Part shown: positions 36,481 through 43,898 of the stretch, piece after piece
Numbering within the stretch: the first letter of the stretch is position 1
Layout: every line of letters begins with the position of its first letter
Origin: JAKQEM01 sp964391185
GTDB lineage: Bacteria > Patescibacteriota > Gracilibacteria > Peribacterales > Peribacteraceae
Direction: 5' to 3'
Assembly: GCA_964391185.1 (NCBI GenBank)
Contig: CAYMIX010000006.1
Span: forward strand, 1-64,000
Length of the DNA stretch: 64,000 nt
Notes under the pieces: generated by a model
Told to the model about the DNA's origin: nothing
Databases searched by the model: none
The model's input: the letters and a program-made list of their open reading frames with translations, nothing else
Translations under genes and position numbers: made by a program

Positions 36481-36693
36481 TCATTGTCTGAATGCAGCGC
36501 GTTGTTCGCAAGCTGCAGGGTTGCCACAGTATTTTTGGTCCCAATCACGCAATTGTTTTCCACAGTTTAAGCACATTGCGTGGATTGTTTGGATAGCAGC
36601 TTCTTGCATTGGCCGAGCCTCGATCTGCGGATTGAATCGTTTGTTGGCTGCCTCAGTGAATGCATCAATTTCGTTCGTAGTTGGGTAGGTCAT
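36481..36693 (-). CDS. Small zinc-ribbon-like protein
   Basis: 70 residues from the ATG at 36693. The C-terminal 30 residues carry CLNCGKQLRDWDQKYC followed by GNPAACEQR, a C-x2-C..C-x5-C pattern that could bind one zinc. The first 40 residues are helical. No family is recognised. A longer open frame (to 36780) overlaps the upstream small gene. The leader is pyrimidine-rich (TTCATTCCCCTCTTTACC) with no Shine-Dalgarno, as in the ribosomal genes. Confidence 0.6.
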   Translation of the reverse strand: MTYPTTNEIDAFTEAANKRFNPQIEARPMQEAAIQTIHAMCLNCGKQLRDWDQKYCGNPAACEQRAAFRQ

Positions 36694-36716
36694 GGTAAAG
36701 AGGGGAATGAAATAAT

Positions 36717-36890
36717 TTACACAGGCACATCGACGTGTGCTGCTTGAGCTATCGCGATTTGTCTTCGCACTTCTTGGCAATATGCGATTACATCACGGGG
36801 GTTGAATACGCCGTCGTGGACCATTGGCTCGCGCTCTTGCGATGTTTGGGTATGGTCAATTGTTGATTCTGGAGCTGTTGATGATTTCAT
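36717..36890 (-). CDS. Small hypothetical protein
   Basis: 57 residues from the ATG at 36890 (MKSSTAPESTIDHTQ..). Hydrophilic with one predicted helix near the C-terminus (NPRDVIAYCQEVRRQIAIAQ). It ends 23 nt before the zinc-ribbon gene, in the same direction, so the two are probably cotranscribed. The leader is a pyrimidine tract (CTCTTTTCTTTTTTTATCT). The open frame reaches 37073 but those upstream codons look non-coding. Function unknown. Confidence 0.45.
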   Translation of the reverse strand: MKSSTAPESTIDHTQTSQEREPMVHDGVFNPRDVIAYCQEVRRQIAIAQAAHVDVPV

Positions 36891-37058
36891 AGATAAAAAA
36901 GAAAAGAGAATGAAAAATAAGAGCCGGCTGGGGAAGGGGGCTCTGCTTGGAAACTCTATTTCTTTTTCCTTTATGCAGCCAACCGCCTTCCCGCCGTAAG
37001 AAGCGAGAGGAGAAGGAGGCCGAGGCAAAGAGTACGCTGGTGCGTCACGGGCACATGA

Positions 37059-37064
37059 TACAAT
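37059..37064 (+). promoter_or_regulatory. -10-like box TACAAT, leaderless start
   Basis: TGATACAAT ends 7 nt before the ATG at 37072 and overlaps the ATG at 37063, which argues for the downstream start. Confidence 0.5.
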
Positions 37065-37071
37065 GCCGGGC

Positions 37072-37407
37072 ATGGCTTCTCAAACGTTCTTCAAGCTCAC
37101 ACCCGGTCCTGTTCTCTCTGCATTCCTTATTACAGGACTTTCGATGGCGATGATGCTCCAAGCACTTTCGTGTGCGCTCGATGGAAGTGGCCAGTGTTTC
37201 CAGGTGCCAGTTCCAATCGTCGCCGTAGGTATCGTGGCACTATGGCCGTGGGTTCTCACCGTTCGCCTATTTGGTGACAATATGATCCTTGGAATGGGTT
37301 TGGGGTTCCTGCTCTCCTTCGCATGGGTCTTCCTTATTATATGCACAGGCAGATGGGGGATTGGAAAGTGGTGGAGAAAAGGCGTGGAGAACCAAAATTC
37401 TATTTGA
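37072..37407 (+). CDS. Small three-helix membrane protein
   Basis: 111 residues. Three hydrophobic segments (about 12-32, 45-65 and 70-92) with short loops and a basic C-terminus (WGIGKWWRKG). No recognised family. Its stop codon overlaps the -35 box of the ribosomal protein promoter that follows, so transcription of this gene could run into rplC. Confidence 0.65.
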   Translation: MASQTFFKLTPGPVLSAFLITGLSMAMMLQALSCALDGSGQCFQVPVPIVAVGIVALWPWVLTVRLFGDNMILGMGLGFLLSFAWVFLIICTGRWGIGKWWRKGVENQNSI

Positions 37408-37432
37408 CTCTCCCTCAAAAGGTTTCTAAACT
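37404..37432 (+). promoter_or_regulatory. Ribosomal superoperon promoter TTGACT-17-TAAACT
   Basis: The -35 TTGACT is at 37404-37409 and the -10 TAAACT at 37427-37432, spacer 17. It is the only strong promoter seen ahead of rplC and gives a leader of about 160 nt. Confidence 0.75.
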
Positions 37433-37438
37433 GCCCGC

Positions 37439-37600
37439 ACTCAACTGGAGTTAGCTGAGATTCAGCGATTCTCAGCGACTTATGTTCGAGTTCGCCGTTA
37501 TCTGATGATCCCTTGAGGGGCTCAGAGTCAACTAAGCGAACTGCATGAACCTCCAAGTTTTCTATTCTATTAGCCCTAACGGGCCATTCAACTGCCACCT
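37439..37600 (+). promoter_or_regulatory. Structured leader of the ribosomal protein operon
   Basis: About 160 nt between the expected transcription start and rplC. It holds a stem GCTGAGA..TCTCAGC (about 37453-37475) and, close to the start codon, a hairpin GCCC-TAAC-GGGC. No Shine-Dalgarno precedes ATG. Long structured leaders before L3/L4 operons often bind a ribosomal protein for feedback control. That role here is inferred. Confidence 0.4.
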
Positions 37601-38203
37601 ATGATCGGTGTCATTGCCAAAAAAATCGGTATGTCTCGCGCATTCTTGCCTACGGGCGAGGCTGTGCCAGTGACGTACCTTGAAATTCAGCCTAACGTCG
37701 TCGTTCGCACGAAGACGACCGATAAAGACGGATATAACGCCGTCGTATTGGGAATCGGTGCGAAGGAATGGAAGTCCCGCAAGGGAAAGAAGAACATGCG
37801 TTACAGCATGCAGAAAGAATTCCAGGTAGAATCCCTCGACGGCTTCGAACCAGGAAAGACGATCACAGCAGAAGTATTGCCAAAAGAAAGCATGGTTACA
37901 GTCGAAGGAACATCCAAAGGAAAAGGCTTCCAGGGTGTTGTGCGCCGTTTCCACTTCGGAGGAGGACCTGCATCACACGGAAGCCACTTCAAGCGCGAAC
38001 CAGGATCCATCGGTATGCGTACTGATCCAGGTCGTATCTTCAAGGGACGAAAAATGGCCGGACACATGGGTCATGAACATATGACCATCAAGCACCGCGC
38101 GGTCATTATCAACGAAACAGCTAAGAATCTTATCGCTATTGCAGGCCCAGTTCCTGGTCCAGCAGGTGGACATGTATTCCTTACTCTTGAAGCCGCCAAG
38201 TAA
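37601..38203 (+). CDS. rplC: Ribosomal protein L3 (uL3)
   Basis: 200 residues, normal length. It starts at MIGVIAKKIGMSRAF. The central loop QGVVRRFHFGGGPASHGSHF reaches toward the peptidyl-transferase centre, and RKMAGHMG follows. L3 is an early assembly protein of the 50S subunit. It is the first gene of the operon: rpsJ (S10), the usual first gene, is not upstream. The start context is pyrimidine/adenine-rich (ACTGCCACCTATG) without a Shine-Dalgarno. Confidence 0.98.
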   Translation: MIGVIAKKIGMSRAFLPTGEAVPVTYLEIQPNVVVRTKTTDKDGYNAVVLGIGAKEWKSRKGKKNMRYSMQKEFQVESLDGFEPGKTITAEVLPKESMVTVEGTSKGKGFQGVVRRFHFGGGPASHGSHFKREPGSIGMRTDPGRIFKGRKMAGHMGHEHMTIKHRAVIINETAKNLIAIAGPVPGPAGGHVFLTLEAAK

Positions 38204-38214
38204 TCCTCCTTCTT

Positions 38215-38976
38215 ATGCAGATCGATATTTTCTCCTCCACCGGCTCCAAGGTGAAATCCATGGATCTTCCGGAATCGCTCTTCGGGTCAGAGGTCAACTG
38301 GGGTCTTATGCACCAGGCCGTTGTGATGCAGCAGAGCAACCGCCGTCAGAGCCCAGCGCACGTAAAGACACGCGGTGAAGTGCAGGGTTCCACAAAGAAG
38401 ATGTTTTCCCAGAAGCACACAGGTCAGGCCCGCCGCGGCCCTGTTCGCTCTCCACTCCTACGCGGAGGTGGAAAGGCTTTCGGTCCACGCAACGATAAAA
38501 ACTATACGAAGGACATGCCACGCCTCATGCGTCATGCAGCTATTCGTTCTGCCCTTAGTCTTCAGGCAAGCAAGAAGGCGGTGATTGCGATCGATAGCTA
38601 TCCAGAATCCATCAAGACAAAGACGGTGTCAGATCTTCTCAAGAAGCTCCCTGTCGAATATGGTCGCAAGATTCTTCTTGTGGCGCCAGCAACACACAAG
38701 GCTCTTCAGCTTTCTGCACGCAATATCGCAGGAGTGAAGACGATCGTTGCTTCCTACCTCAATATCGAAGATGTGCTGAATGCACGTCATATTATTTTCC
38801 TGACGGATGCAATCACGAAGGCTGATGAGCTATTCGGAAAGAAGGAATCCAAGTCCAAGGTATCCAAGCGACCAGCTACAAAGGTGGTAGAGGGCAAAGA
38901 GGCCCCTGCTCAAAAGAAGCCTAAGAAAGTCACTGCAAAGAAAAAGACTTCTACAAAGAAACCTTCCACTAAGTAA
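38215..38976 (+). CDS. rplD: Ribosomal protein L4 (uL4) with basic tail
   Basis: 253 residues. The core (1-210) has the L4 signature around RRGPVRSPLLRGGGKAFGP, which contacts 23S domain I and lines the exit tunnel. About 40 extra C-terminal residues rich in Lys, Ala, Pro and Thr (KKPKKVTAKKKTSTKKP) are unusual for bacteria and probably bind rRNA non-specifically. It starts 11 nt after rplC, with TCCTCCTTCTT before the ATG. Confidence 0.97.
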   Translation: MQIDIFSSTGSKVKSMDLPESLFGSEVNWGLMHQAVVMQQSNRRQSPAHVKTRGEVQGSTKKMFSQKHTGQARRGPVRSPLLRGGGKAFGPRNDKNYTKDMPRLMRHAAIRSALSLQASKKAVIAIDSYPESIKTKTVSDLLKKLPVEYGRKILLVAPATHKALQLSARNIAGVKTIVASYLNIEDVLNARHIIFLTDAITKADELFGKKESKSKVSKRPATKVVEGKEAPAQKKPKKVTAKKKTSTKKPSTK

Positions 38977-39002
38977 CCTCTATCCCGTCTATCCCTTCTA
39001 AC

Positions 39003-39299
39003 ATGGAACTCTCCCGCGTCATCATTGGCTCCATCGTCACGGAGAAGGCCGAGCGCATCAAGCAGAATCGCTGCTATACACTCAAAGTGCAGCCTGCTGC
39101 AACGAAGATCGATGTGCAGAATGCACTCGAGCAATACTTTGATGTTGATGTGACGTCTGTACGCGTGATGCGTGTAGGTTCCAAGACGCGCGCCATCGGC
39201 GCAGGTCGCGAAATCACAAAGCGCCACGGGTTCAAGAAGATGATTGTGACTCTCAGCGAGAAGAGCAAGGCTCTCGACCTTTCTCACTTTAAATCCTAA
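39003..39299 (+). CDS. rplW: Ribosomal protein L23 (uL23)
   Basis: 98 residues. IIGSIVTEKAERI at the N-terminus and VRVMRVGSKTRAIGAGREI in the basic loop identify L23, which sits at the tunnel exit and docks trigger factor and SRP. The 5' context is CTATCCCTTCTAAC-ATG with no Shine-Dalgarno. A family A hairpin begins 12 nt after its stop. Confidence 0.97.
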   Translation: MELSRVIIGSIVTEKAERIKQNRCYTLKVQPAATKIDVQNALEQYFDVDVTSVRVMRVGSKTRAIGAGREITKRHGFKKMIVTLSEKSKALDLSHFKS

Positions 39300-39311
39300 T
39301 TACTGCTGTAC

Positions 39312-39332
39312 AGACGCCCCGGCGGGGCGTCT
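39312..39332 (+). repeat. Family A hairpin after rplW
   Basis: AGACGCCCC-GGC-GGGGCGTCT, 9-bp perfect stem, flanked by GTAC and CTCC. No U-run follows. Inner stem bases differ from the other three copies but remain paired. Confidence 0.85.
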
Positions 39333-39350
39333 CTCCATCCCATCAATACC

Positions 39351-40199
39351 ATGCCGATCAAGAAGCCTAAACCAACGACTCCAGGACGACGTCAGATGAC
39401 GATCGCAGACTTCTCAGATCTTACAAAGAAGCGTCCAGAAAAGCGTTTGAGCCGCGGAAAGCAGCGTATTTCCGGTCGTGGTGCAGGTGGTCGTATTTCC
39501 ATTCGTCACCGCGGAGGAGGTCACAAAAAATTGTGGCGCGACATCGATTTCCGCCAGACAGACAAAATGAACATTGTCGGAACGGTTACAGCTCTTGAAT
39601 ACGATCCAAACCGCACAGCTCGCATTGCTCTCATTCATTATTCTGATGGTGAAAAGCGCTATGTTCTTGCGCCAGAAGGTCTCAAGTCAGGAGATCAGAT
39701 TGTTGCTGGCGAGCGTACAAAAGTGAAGACAGGTAACCGCATGCAGTTGCAGTACATCCCAGTGGGATACAAAATCTTCAACATTGAATTGAATGCAGGG
39801 CGCGGAGGAAAAATGGTTCGCTCCGCAGGTACATCTGCAACCCTCGTCGGTATCGATGGTGACTTCGCTATCATCCAGTTCCCAAGCAGTGAAATGCGCC
39901 GCGTTCGCAAGGAGTGTGCAGCAACGATCGGAACGGTATCGAACCCAGAACACAACCTTATTACGATTGGTAAAGCAGGACGTATGCGTTGGTTGGGTCG
40001 CCGCCCACAGGTGCTCGGTGTCGCGATGAACGCGGTCGATCACCCACACGGAGGTGGAGAAGGTCACAGCTCCATTGGTCTCAAGGCTCCTAAGACTCCT
40101 TGGGGTAAGAAGGCTCTCGGTGTGAAGACACGCCGCCGCAAGAACCGTTCCAACGATCTTATTATTCGCCGCCGCGTAAAGAAGAATAAGAAGAAATAA
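39351..40199 (+). CDS. rplB: Ribosomal protein L2 (uL2)
   Basis: 282 residues, normal length. SGRGAGGRISIRHRGGGHKK and the near-C-terminal MNAVDHPHGGGEGHSSIG loop, with the His needed for peptidyl-transferase activity, are diagnostic. L2 binds 23S domain IV and supports subunit joining. A family B palindrome starts 8 nt after the stop codon. Confidence 0.98.
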   Translation: MPIKKPKPTTPGRRQMTIADFSDLTKKRPEKRLSRGKQRISGRGAGGRISIRHRGGGHKKLWRDIDFRQTDKMNIVGTVTALEYDPNRTARIALIHYSDGEKRYVLAPEGLKSGDQIVAGERTKVKTGNRMQLQYIPVGYKIFNIELNAGRGGKMVRSAGTSATLVGIDGDFAIIQFPSSEMRRVRKECAATIGTVSNPEHNLITIGKAGRMRWLGRRPQVLGVAMNAVDHPHGGGEGHSSIGLKAPKTPWGKKALGVKTRRRKNRSNDLIIRRRVKKNKKK

Positions 40200-40207
40200 T
40201 TCCTTAT

Positions 40208-40237
40208 CGTAGGGGCGTAGCATGCTACGCCCCTACG
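40208..40237 (+). repeat. Family B 30-nt perfect palindrome after rplB
   Basis: CGTAGGGGCGTAGCA followed by its exact complement. The second copy (53176-53205) differs at one symmetric pair, GTAGC/GCTAC against GTTGC/GCAAC, so pairing is kept. Both are followed by ACG. Confidence 0.85.
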
Positions 40238-40266
40238 ACGATAATCACCCCCTATTCCTACCTATT

Positions 40267-40575
40267 ATGTCCAGATCACTCAAGAAAGGCCCCCACATTG
40301 ATGAGAAGCTCATGAAGAAGGTCACAGCGATGATCAACAAGAGCGAAAAGAAGATCATCAAGACGTGGGCACGCGACTCCGACATTCCACCGGATTGGGT
40401 AGGCTTTACCTTCGCTGTTCACAACGGAAAAGAGTTCAAGCCAGTCTACGTAACGGAACAGATGGTCGGTCACAAACTCGGTGAATTCTCTTGGACAACA
40501 AGCTTCAAAGTTCACGGTGGTAAGGCTGCTGCTGCAGAAGCAAAGCCAGCTCCATCCCCAGCTCCAGCCAAGTAA
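40267..40575 (+). CDS. rpsS: Ribosomal protein S19 (uS19)
   Basis: 102 residues from the ATG at 40267. SRSLKKGPHIDEKLMKK is the canonical N-terminus, so the longer open frame from 40222 (inside the palindrome) is rejected. The core ends at KVHGG, followed by an Ala/Pro-rich tail (AAAEAKPAPSPAPAK) not found in standard S19. S19 is in the 30S head. A family A hairpin begins 10 nt after the stop. Confidence 0.97.
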   Translation: MSRSLKKGPHIDEKLMKKVTAMINKSEKKIIKTWARDSDIPPDWVGFTFAVHNGKEFKPVYVTEQMVGHKLGEFSWTTSFKVHGGKAAAAEAKPAPSPAPAK

Positions 40576-40585
40576 TAATCTGTAA

Positions 40586-40606
40586 AGACGTACGACGCGT
40601 ACGTCT
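40586..40606 (+). repeat. Family A hairpin after rpsS
   Basis: AGACGTACG-ACG-CGTACGTCT, 9-bp perfect stem, preceded by TGTAA and followed by CTAATCC. The inner four pairs (TACG/CGTA) are compensated relative to the other copies. Confidence 0.85.
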
Positions 40607-40623
40607 CTAATCCCCCTACTCCC

Positions 40624-41145
40624 ATGAAAGCTTATCTCCGCTCCGCCCGCATCGCTCCAAAGAAGGCGAACATCATCGCTCAGTTGGTTCGTGGCATGCC
40701 TGTAGGTGACGCCGTGGAATCACTCAAGCACACGCACAAGAAAGGCGCTCGCATGGTCGAGGAGCTCATCAAGTCTGCTGTTGCAAACGCTGAACATAAC
40801 GACAAGCAGGACTCTAGCAAACTTATCGTGAAGACGATTGTCGTAAACCAGAGCATGGGTTATCGCCGCGGTGTGCCAATGGCTCGCGGTCGTATGCGTC
40901 CAATGACAAAGTTCATGAGCCACATTTCACTCACGCTTGGAGTAGCCGGTGTTGATAATGAAAAGATTCAGACGAAACAGAAGAGTCAGAGGATGCAGAA
41001 CAAAGCTGCTAAAAGTGAAGGAACGACTTCCCAATCCGCAAAAAATCCTGTAAAAACAGCACACTCTTCCAAGGGACAGAAGAAGGAGGACAAAAATTCC
41101 TCTGAATCTGCTGCATCCTCTGTTTCCTCTGAATCTGCTTCGTAA
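40624..41145 (+). CDS. rplV: Ribosomal protein L22 (uL22) with repeat-encoded tail
   Basis: 173 residues. The L22 core (1-115) has RIAPKKANIIAQLVRGM, ELIKSAVANAEHN and the beta-hairpin YRRGVPMARGRMRPMTKFMSHI that lines the exit tunnel. The usual C-terminus would fall near residue 115. The extra 60 residues start QTKQKSQRMQN and end SSESAASSVSSESAS, and are encoded by a palindromic repeat. The tail has no counterpart in model bacteria. Confidence 0.96.
   Translation: MKAYLRSARIAPKKANIIAQLVRGMPVGDAVESLKHTHKKGARMVEELIKSAVANAEHNDKQDSSKLIVKTIVVNQSMGYRRGVPMARGRMRPMTKFMSHISLTLGVAGVDNEKIQTKQKSQRMQNKAAKSEGTTSQSAKNPVKTAHSSKGQKKEDKNSSESAASSVSSESAS
40965..41142. repeat. Family D palindrome forming the L22 tail
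   Basis: Left words CAGAAGAGTCAGAGGATGCAG (about 40978-40998, read as two blocks) are mirrored by CCTCTGAATCTGCTGCATCC and CCTCTGTTTCCTCTGAATC near 41100-41137. About 100 nt of Lys/Ser-rich coding sequence separates the arms. Confidence 0.7.
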
Positions 41146-41182
41146 GCTTCTATCCCCTTTATTCCTTCTATTCCCTCAGCAC

Positions 41183-41863
41183 ATGGGTCAGAAAGTTAAT
41201 CCCAACGGCTTCCGTCTCGGCATCACGCATTCGTGGCCAGCAACGTGGTTCGCGAGTGGAAAGAAGTACCGCGAATTGTTCCTTCAGGATCAGTTTATTA
41301 AGCGTTATGTCATGACGAAGCTAAAGGATGCAGGAATTAGTGAACTGACAATCGAGCGCGGGAAGAAAGTGAAGATCGGTCTCACAAGCAGCAAGCCAGG
41401 TATCATCATCGGTAAGCAGGGCTCTGCAATTGAAGACCTCAAGAAAGATCTCGAACAGCGTTTCGGTACAGGCTTCGAAGTTGAAATTCAGGAATTGCGT
41501 AACCCAGATGGTGACGCACATATCATTGCAGAAACAATCCAAGGACAGATCGAGCGCCGCATGCCATACCGCCGCGCATGCAAGATGGCGATGGAGAAGG
41601 CAATGCAATCCGGAGCACTCGGTGTGAAGGTGACAGTTTCCGGTCGTCTGAACGGCGCTGAAATCGCTCGTTCTGACCTCTTCAAAGAAGGCAACGTTCC
41701 TTTGCAGACACTTCGTGCAAACATTCAGCACGCACGACGTCATGCGATGACCAAATTCGGCACAATCGGTGTGCAGGTGTGGGTCTATAAAGGAATGGTG
41801 TTTAAGAACGTCCAACAGGTGCAGTCTGCATCTCTCGCCGCTTCCCAAAAGGCAGCCGCCTAA
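41183..41863 (+). CDS. rpsC: Ribosomal protein S3 (uS3)
   Basis: 226 residues. MGQKVNPNGFRLGITHSW is the standard start. The KH domain has KPGIIIGKQGSAIEDLKKDL, and the C-terminal domain has VSGRLNGAEIARSDLFKEG. S3 lines the mRNA entry channel with helicase activity. Preceded by CTATTCCCTCAGCAC and no Shine-Dalgarno. Confidence 0.98.
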   Translation: MGQKVNPNGFRLGITHSWPATWFASGKKYRELFLQDQFIKRYVMTKLKDAGISELTIERGKKVKIGLTSSKPGIIIGKQGSAIEDLKKDLEQRFGTGFEVEIQELRNPDGDAHIIAETIQGQIERRMPYRRACKMAMEKAMQSGALGVKVTVSGRLNGAEIARSDLFKEGNVPLQTLRANIQHARRHAMTKFGTIGVQVWVYKGMVFKNVQQVQSASLAASQKAAA

Positions 41864-41874
41864 CCCTCTGATGT

Positions 41875-42303
41875 ATGTCAATGCAAGAACCTAAAAAGCT
41901 GAAGTACCGCAAACCACACCGCAATCGCGGTGCGCTCCGCGGGAAGGCAACACGTGGCGCAACATTGGCTTTCGGTTCCATTGGACTCAAAGTCGTGGAG
42001 AGCGGTGAGCTTACTGCTCGTCAGATAGAAGCAGCACGTAAGGCAATGGCCCACTCCGTTCAGCGCTCTGGAAAGATGTGGATTCGCGTCTTCCCACACA
42101 CGGCTGTAACGAAGAAGGCTGCAGAAGTACCGATGGGTGCCGGAAAAGGATCACTTGATTACTTTGCCCAGACTATCAACAGCGGAACGATCGTCTTCGA
42201 AATGGATGGTCTCCCACAGAAAGAAGCACGTGAAGCTCTTCGCCTCGCTGCTCACAAGCTTCCATTGAGAACGAAGATTATTACGTCCATTACTGTCGCC
42301 TAA
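41875..42303 (+). CDS. rplP: Ribosomal protein L16 (uL16)
   Basis: 142 residues (second ATG at 41881 possible). KYRKPHRNRGALRGKATRG, RPITAR-equivalent ARKAMAHSVQRSGKMWIRVFPH and PMGAGKGSLDYFAQTI are diagnostic. L16 contacts the A-site tRNA and is a late 50S assembly protein. It starts 11 nt after rpsC. Confidence 0.97.
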   Translation: MSMQEPKKLKYRKPHRNRGALRGKATRGATLAFGSIGLKVVESGELTARQIEAARKAMAHSVQRSGKMWIRVFPHTAVTKKAAEVPMGAGKGSLDYFAQTINSGTIVFEMDGLPQKEAREALRLAAHKLPLRTKIITSITVA

Positions 42304-42306
42304 CCC

Positions 42307-42579
42307 ATGTCAAAATCTGTTTCTACCACCGAGCTTCGCACAATGTCTGCCGCAGATCTCCGCAAGGAAATCGACGGTCAGAAGATGACTGTTGCGAAGA
42401 TGAAAATGGCAGTTGACCAGCGCAGCCACAAAGATACGGCACAGTTCCGCCGAGAGAAGAAGACATTAGCTCGCTTATTGACTGTTTTGAACCAAGTCGA
42501 TACCGACGCAGAAAAGAAGACAATTGCTCCATTGAAAGCCACGAAGAAAGCCTCTAAACTCTCCGCCCCATCCAAATAA
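42307..42579 (+). CDS. rpmC: Ribosomal protein L29 (uL29)
   Basis: 90 residues. LRTMSAADLRKEIDGQK and FRREKKTLARLLTVLNQ form the two-helix hairpin of L29, near the tunnel exit. About 20 extra basic residues at the C-terminus. Its last base is the first base of the rpsQ start codon (TAATG), so translation is coupled. Confidence 0.94.
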   Translation: MSKSVSTTELRTMSAADLRKEIDGQKMTVAKMKMAVDQRSHKDTAQFRREKKTLARLLTVLNQVDTDAEKKTIAPLKATKKASKLSAPSK

Positions 42580-42935
42580 TGCTTACGAAGACAGGCACCA
42601 TCATATCGGCAGGAAAGATGCAGAACACAGTGACCGTTGCTGTGCACCAGCACGTGCGTCACCCGCTCTACAAAAAGAGCTTCCGCAAGAGCAAGAAGTT
42701 CCTCGCTGACACAAATGGTCAGACAGACTTGATGGCAGGGGACGAAGTGATTATCCAGGAATGTCGCCCACTCAGTAAAACGAAGCACTTCAAGATCGTG
42801 GAAGTTCTCAAGCGCACACCACGCGTGAGTGAGATGAAGGAAGAAAGTGCCATTGAAAAGACCATTCATCGAGAGAAGAACGCCCCCTCCTCTGCATCCT
42901 CTGACTCTTCTGTTTCCTCTGAATCCTCCAAATGA
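42579..42935 (+). CDS. rpsQ: Ribosomal protein S17 (uS17) with repeat-encoded tail
   Basis: 118 residues. The OB-fold core (1-85) has GTIISAGKMQNTVTVAV, HPLYKKSFRKSKKFLADTNG and CRPLSKTKHFKIVEVL. The last 30 residues (EKNAPSSASSDSS then VSSESSK) are encoded by one arm of the family D repeat. The stop overlaps the rplN start (ATGA at 42932). Confidence 0.96.
   Translation: MLTKTGTIISAGKMQNTVTVAVHQHVRHPLYKKSFRKSKKFLADTNGQTDLMAGDEVIIQECRPLSKTKHFKIVEVLKRTPRVSEMKEESAIEKTIHREKNAPSSASSDSSVSSESSK
42884..42932. repeat. Family D half-element forming the S17 tail
   Basis: CCTCCTCTGCATCCTCTGAC and CTTCTGTTTCCTCTGAATCC match the right arms in rplV and rplQ. No matching left arm is visible here. Confidence 0.6.
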
Positions 42936-43303
42936 TCCAGCAGCAGACCTATCTCACAGTGGCCGATAACACGGGTGCCAAACAGGCAATGTGCATTCGC
43001 GTGCTCGGAGGCACAAGGCGCCGCTATGCGCACATCGGTGACGTGATCATCATTACCGTCAAAGATGCTGCTCCACGCGGAACGGTGAAGAAGAAGTCCG
43101 TGGAACACGCAGTTGTGGTCCGCACTCGCAACATGACACGTCGCAAAGATGGTTCCGGAATCCGCTTCGATGACAACGCTTGCGTCATCATCCAGAAAGC
43201 TGATGGTATGCCAAAGGGAACACGCGTGTTCGGTCCTGTCGCTCGCGAATTGCGCGCAAAGGGATATCAGAAAATTATCTCCCAAGCTCCTGAAGTTCTA
43301 TGA
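42932..43303 (+). CDS. rplN: Ribosomal protein L14 (uL14)
   Basis: 123 residues. MIQQQTYLTVADNTGAKQAM, CIRVLGGTRRRYAHIGDVI and the terminal FGPVARELRAKGYQKIISQA identify L14, which forms an intersubunit bridge and binds the silencing factor RsfS. Overlaps rpsQ and rplX by 4 nt each. Confidence 0.98.
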   Translation: MIQQQTYLTVADNTGAKQAMCIRVLGGTRRRYAHIGDVIIITVKDAAPRGTVKKKSVEHAVVVRTRNMTRRKDGSGIRFDDNACVIIQKADGMPKGTRVFGPVARELRAKGYQKIISQAPEVL

Positions 43304-43857
43304 AGATTCATACGGGTGATACCGTCATCTGCATCAGCGGCAAAGATAAGGGCAAGCAGGGTACAGTCTTGCGCACTCTTGAAGACAAGAATCGCGTCAT
43401 CGTCGAAGGTATCAACATGCGCACGAAGCACATCAAGAAGACGCAGAACGGACCTGGTCAACGCATCAAGTACGAAGCAAGCATTCATGCGAGCAACGTC
43501 ATGATTCTCGACCCAAAGACGAAGAAGCCATCACGTATTGGATACAAGATTGATAGCAAAGGTGTAAAGACACGCGTAGCTCTCGCATCTGGTGAAGTCA
43601 TCACAAAGACTGCAGCTACGAAGGCAAAGACAACGAAGAAAGCGGAGAAGACACAGAAGTCATCCGCTAAAGAAGACGCAAAGACGGATGCATCCAGGCC
43701 CTCCTCCGCTAAAGCTACGGACGGCAGGCCAGCAACGAAGACACCATTCTGGAAGCGCGGAGGCAAAGGAGACAAGAACGATGGAAGCTCCGGATCGTCC
43801 GGCGCAGATGGTGGTGCAAATGTAATTCAGACCGCTCACCGCTCACAAGGCGGCTAA
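43300..43857 (+). CDS. rplX: Ribosomal protein L24 (uL24) with long repeat-rich tail
   Basis: 185 residues, against about 105 in standard L24. The KOW core (1-100) has GDTVICISGKDKGKQGTVLR and IIVEGINMRTKHIKK-like VIVEGINMRTKHIKK. The extra 80 residues are Lys/Ala/Thr-rich, then RPSSAKATDGRPATKTPFWK and RGGKGDKNDGSSGSSG. At DNA level the stretch near 43697-43735 is palindromic (CCTCCGCTAAAGCTACGGACGG). The tail looks like a run of inserted repeats kept in frame. A family A hairpin starts 6 nt after the stop. Confidence 0.94.
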   Translation: MKIHTGDTVICISGKDKGKQGTVLRTLEDKNRVIVEGINMRTKHIKKTQNGPGQRIKYEASIHASNVMILDPKTKKPSRIGYKIDSKGVKTRVALASGEVITKTAATKAKTTKKAEKTQKSSAKEDAKTDASRPSSAKATDGRPATKTPFWKRGGKGDKNDGSSGSSGADGGANVIQTAHRSQGG

Positions 43858-43863
43858 CCGTAC

Positions 43864-43884
43864 AGACGTGCGATTCGCACGTCT
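43864..43884 (+). repeat. Family A hairpin after rplX
   Basis: AGACGTGCG-ATT-CGCACGTCT, 9-bp perfect stem, preceded by GTAC and followed by CTCCC. Confidence 0.85.
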
Positions 43885-43898
43885 CTCCCACTACGTAC

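Noticed and set aside
39312..39332. Family A hairpins as intrinsic terminators
   Set aside because: None is followed by a U-run and all lie between cistrons of an operon that must be read through.
40222..40266. Upstream start for S19 inside the palindrome
   Set aside because: The canonical S19 N-terminus (MSRSLKKGP) begins at 40267; the extra residues are translated repeat.
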